From Verrucomicrobiota bacterium (GTDB lineage Bacteria; Verrucomicrobiota; Verrucomicrobiia; Opitutales; Opitutaceae): a stretch of 64,000 nucleotides of DNA. The notes beneath the pieces are model-generated. The model was not told where the DNA came from, made no database searches, and saw only the letters and a program-made list of their open reading frames with translations. A program made the translations under genes and the position numbers. Shown here piece by piece: positions 62,014 to 64,000 of this stretch (positions within the stretch are counted from its first letter, which is position 1; each line of letters opens with the position of its first letter). The stretch spans positions 289,201-353,200 of the forward strand of contig JACRQG010000004.1 of NCBI GenBank assembly GCA_016222805.1. The letters are read 5' to 3'.

Positions 62014-63810
62014 ATGGCCTCCCTCACACCGCCCGCTCCGTTGTCGCCCGATCTGGTGATCGTCGGCGGGGGCATGGCCGGTGTCATGGCGGCGCTGGCG
62101 GCCCGGACGCCCGGGAACCGCGTGCTGCTGATCGAGCCGAGCAACGTCCTCGGCGGGCAGGGCACCGCGGGCGGGGTGGCGGGATTCTGTGGTGACTCGG
62201 TGCGGGTTAACCAGCCGTTCGCGGAACTGGTGCGGCGGCTGGCGCGGCACGGCCTGATCGAGCCCTATCAACCGAATGCCGATCGCCGTGCCTACGACCT
62301 CGAGTGGTGCGCCTTCTTCCTCCAGGAAATGGTGGTCGAGGCGGGGGTCGACGTGCTCCTGCACAGCCGGGTGGTGGGCGCCGCGGCCGATCGGGGCCGG
62401 GTACAACGCCTGACGGTGGCGACTGCCGGCGAAGTGCACGAGGTGACTCCGCGGTTCGTGATCGATGCTTCGGGCGCCTGCATCGTGCCGCACCTGACCG
62501 GATTCCCGGTTGTGCACGAGGGCGCCAACCGGCAGCTGCCGATGAGTCTCTATTTCACCCTTTGGGACACCGGCCGGCCCGTGACGCCAGTCCTCCCGGA
62601 GGGTTGCCCGCGCTGGCGCAACGACGACGAGATCCCGATGACGAGCCTGCACCGCTTCCCCTCCGGCAAGGTCGAGGTGAAGATGAAGGTCGTGGGCTTC
62701 GACGCGGCGGATGGCCTGAGCCGCTCGGCGGCGGAGATCTTCGCCCGACGGCAGATGCACGGCCTGATCTACTATCTCCAGACGGTGGGCTATCGGGGAC
62801 GCCGGCTCGACACGCACGTCCTGGCCTCGGTGTCGCGCGGCATCGGAGTCCGCGAGGAACGGCGGATCTTGGGCGAGCATGTGTTGACGGAGGCGGAGGC
62901 GCGTTGCGCGGTGATCTTCCCCGACGCGGTGGCGGTCAACACCTACCACATCGATTTTCACTGGCCGGATCGGGCGCAACGGGCGGGCACCGGAGTTACC
63001 GACATGCTGGATCCCCATCACCTGCCGCTGCGCATGCTCATTCCCCGGGGAGCGCGCAACCTCCTGGTGGCCGGGCGCGGGGCGTCCGGGGATCAGACGG
63101 CGATGAGCGCGTTTCGCGTGATGACGGTGGCGGCCCAGATGGGGTTCGCGGCCGGCCACGCGGCCCGGCAGTGCCTCGCGCGCTCCTGCGAACTCGCGGC
63201 CATCGACGTGCCCGCGCTGCAGGCGGCCATAGAGGCGGGCGGCCAGTCGCTGGACCTTTCCGGCTACGGCGAGTACCTGCGGTGCGACTTGTGGGCCCAC
63301 GAGGAGGTCGGGAGCAAGCCTCCGGGCGGGAGTGAACTGGTGATCGCCCAGGGACGCCACGCGTGTTTTCACCTCGGATGGAGGCAGGCTGGTCCGGCCG
63401 GCGCCCCGGAGCGGGTGCAATGGTTCGCGGAGAGGCGGGAAAAACGTTGGACTGCGCCGACGGGACCGGGCCCCGAAACCGCCGCCGCCGGAGCCGCGGT
63501 GGCGCTGGACGAAGGGCGACAGCTGCGCGTGGGGATTCGCGAGGGTACGCTCTGGACTGAACTCTCGTCCGACGGCGGCACGACCTGGCGAGCAGGCGCG
63601 GTCCTCTCCGTGGAGGCCGACGCTGCGGTGCGTCCGGCCGTGACCGCGACGCGGACCGGCGCGGCGATCGCGTACGCGGACACACACGGCCGCCTGAAGT
63701 TCTGGCACGGATCCGTGGAGCGGCTCGCCGGGGCTGACCTCGTGCCGGCGGCCGTCCGCCTGGACGCCCCACCGGATGAGGTGCACGGGGCCGATTCGCA
63801 GCGGGCCTGA
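62014..63810 (+). CDS. FAD-dependent oxidoreductase
   Basis: 598 residues. N-terminal FAD motif LVIVGGGMAGVMAALAA (~14-30) with LGGQGTAGGVAGFCG just after, typical of the FAD_oxidored family (PF12831) common in Verrucomicrobiota and Planctomycetes near sugar-use genes. Later ARNLLVAGRGASGDQTAMSAFRVM carries the second FAD-binding block. The last ~150 residues (LAIA-type, WTELSSDGGTTWR) resemble a separate beta-rich module. No signal peptide is clear. Substrate unknown. Starts at MASLTPPAPL. Confidence 0.85.
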   Translation: MASLTPPAPLSPDLVIVGGGMAGVMAALAARTPGNRVLLIEPSNVLGGQGTAGGVAGFCGDSVRVNQPFAELVRRLARHGLIEPYQPNADRRAYDLEWCAFFLQEMVVEAGVDVLLHSRVVGAAADRGRVQRLTVATAGEVHEVTPRFVIDASGACIVPHLTGFPVVHEGANRQLPMSLYFTLWDTGRPVTPVLPEGCPRWRNDDEIPMTSLHRFPSGKVEVKMKVVGFDAADGLSRSAAEIFARRQMHGLIYYLQTVGYRGRRLDTHVLASVSRGIGVREERRILGEHVLTEAEARCAVIFPDAVAVNTYHIDFHWPDRAQRAGTGVTDMLDPHHLPLRMLIPRGARNLLVAGRGASGDQTAMSAFRVMTVAAQMGFAAGHAARQCLARSCELAAIDVPALQAAIEAGGQSLDLSGYGEYLRCDLWAHEEVGSKPPGGSELVIAQGRHACFHLGWRQAGPAGAPERVQWFAERREKRWTAPTGPGPETAAAGAAVALDEGRQLRVGIREGTLWTELSSDGGTTWRAGAVLSVEADAAVRPAVTATRTGAAIAYADTHGRLKFWHGSVERLAGADLVPAAVRLDAPPDEVHGADSQRA

Positions 63811-63857
63811 CCGGGGGCTTGCACGAGATGCGCCGGGGGTCTGAAGGTAGGGTTGTC

Positions 63858-64000
63858 ATGCGACCCGTCCCCGATCGCGCGCGGATCCTGGCGACATTGG
63901 ATGCTTGGCTGGCCCGCCCGTCGTCGCGACCGGTCGTGCGCGTGTTGGAAGGGCAGCGACCGACCCATGAGCAACCCGCGTATTTCATGGAGGTGCCGCG
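63858..64000 (+). CDS. Start of an unidentified gene, cut by the window end
   Basis: An open frame of 47 codons (MRPVPDRARILATLDAWLAR and on) runs to the window edge. GAAGGTAGGG lies seven bases before the ATG, a good ribosome binding site. Too little is visible to name a family. Same strand as the FAD oxidoreductase, 47 bases after its stop. Confidence 0.5.
   Translation, partial: MRPVPDRARILATLDAWLARPSSRPVVRVLEGQRPTHEQPAYFMEVP

Overview
The window is GC-rich and fits a heterotrophic bacterium of the Verrucomicrobiota, most likely the Opitutaceae or a close relative. The pointers are a ThuA / PVC-type propeller / cytochrome c protein next to a DUF1080 protein, three large SusC-like TonB-dependent receptors with carboxypeptidase-regulatory N-termini, a protein with a PDGG-type C-terminal sorting signal, a GxGYxYP protein, and many palindromic intergenic repeats. 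This placement is inference from gene content; no rRNA lies in the window.

Layout. (1) 1-3807: isopentenyl-diphosphate isomerase (partial), divergent from a compact cluster holding a small unknown protein, a TatD-like hydrolase (EboB), an EboE-like TIM barrel and an EboC-like UbiA prenyltransferase. (2) 4199-11733: inositol-phosphatase-like protein, a beta-hydroxyacid dehydrogenase, a tmRNA gene with its terminator, a double-length altronate/galactarate dehydratase-like protein, a MutT-like Nudix hydrolase, an HDOD protein and a small membrane protein. (3) 11820-20150: five minus-strand genes, in order of transcription a Tm-1 C-terminal-type TIM barrel, a cupin, a 1471-residue ThuA-propeller-HEAT-cytochrome-ThuA protein, a Tm-1-like (UPF0261) protein and a DUF1080 protein. 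They look like a carbohydrate catabolic or signalling unit and are peppered with two repeat types. (4) 20388-31471: unknown protein, secreted alpha/beta hydrolase, malate dehydrogenase, DAHP synthase with an apparent attenuator leader, YgfZ-like protein, two small proteins, SpoU methyltransferase, GxGYxYP protein with a coupled secreted partner, and an RlmM-like methyltransferase. (5) 31610-43663: one minus-strand and two tandem plus-strand TonB-dependent receptors, an SDR oxidoreductase and the sorting-signal protein. (6) 43875-50351: a TMTC-like membrane TPR protein, a DUF350 / small secreted protein / YjfC-like ATP-grasp / DUF4178 cassette, and an exported methyltransferase. (7) 50569-56732: glycolate oxidase subunits GlcD, GlcE and GlcF plus a lactate/glycolate permease. 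(8) 56926-64000: CorA, a PTS EIIA-like protein, secreted unknowns, a secreted dienelactone hydrolase, a pectate-lyase-like protein, an FAD oxidoreductase and a partial gene at the edge.

Together the genes describe a polymer- and sugar-acid-using aerobe: outer-membrane receptors and secreted enzymes capture substrate, the dehydratase and dehydrogenase handle sugar acids, and GlcDEF with the permease handles glycolate or lactate. Three repeat families shape the region: GC-rich palindromes between genes, twice found inside or at the start of coding sequence; a GA/TC-rich short tandem array present in four places, with coding roles in three; and a CAGTAATC-type intergenic repeat confined to about 9.5-18.6 kb. 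No CRISPR array, prophage, transposase or integrase was seen.
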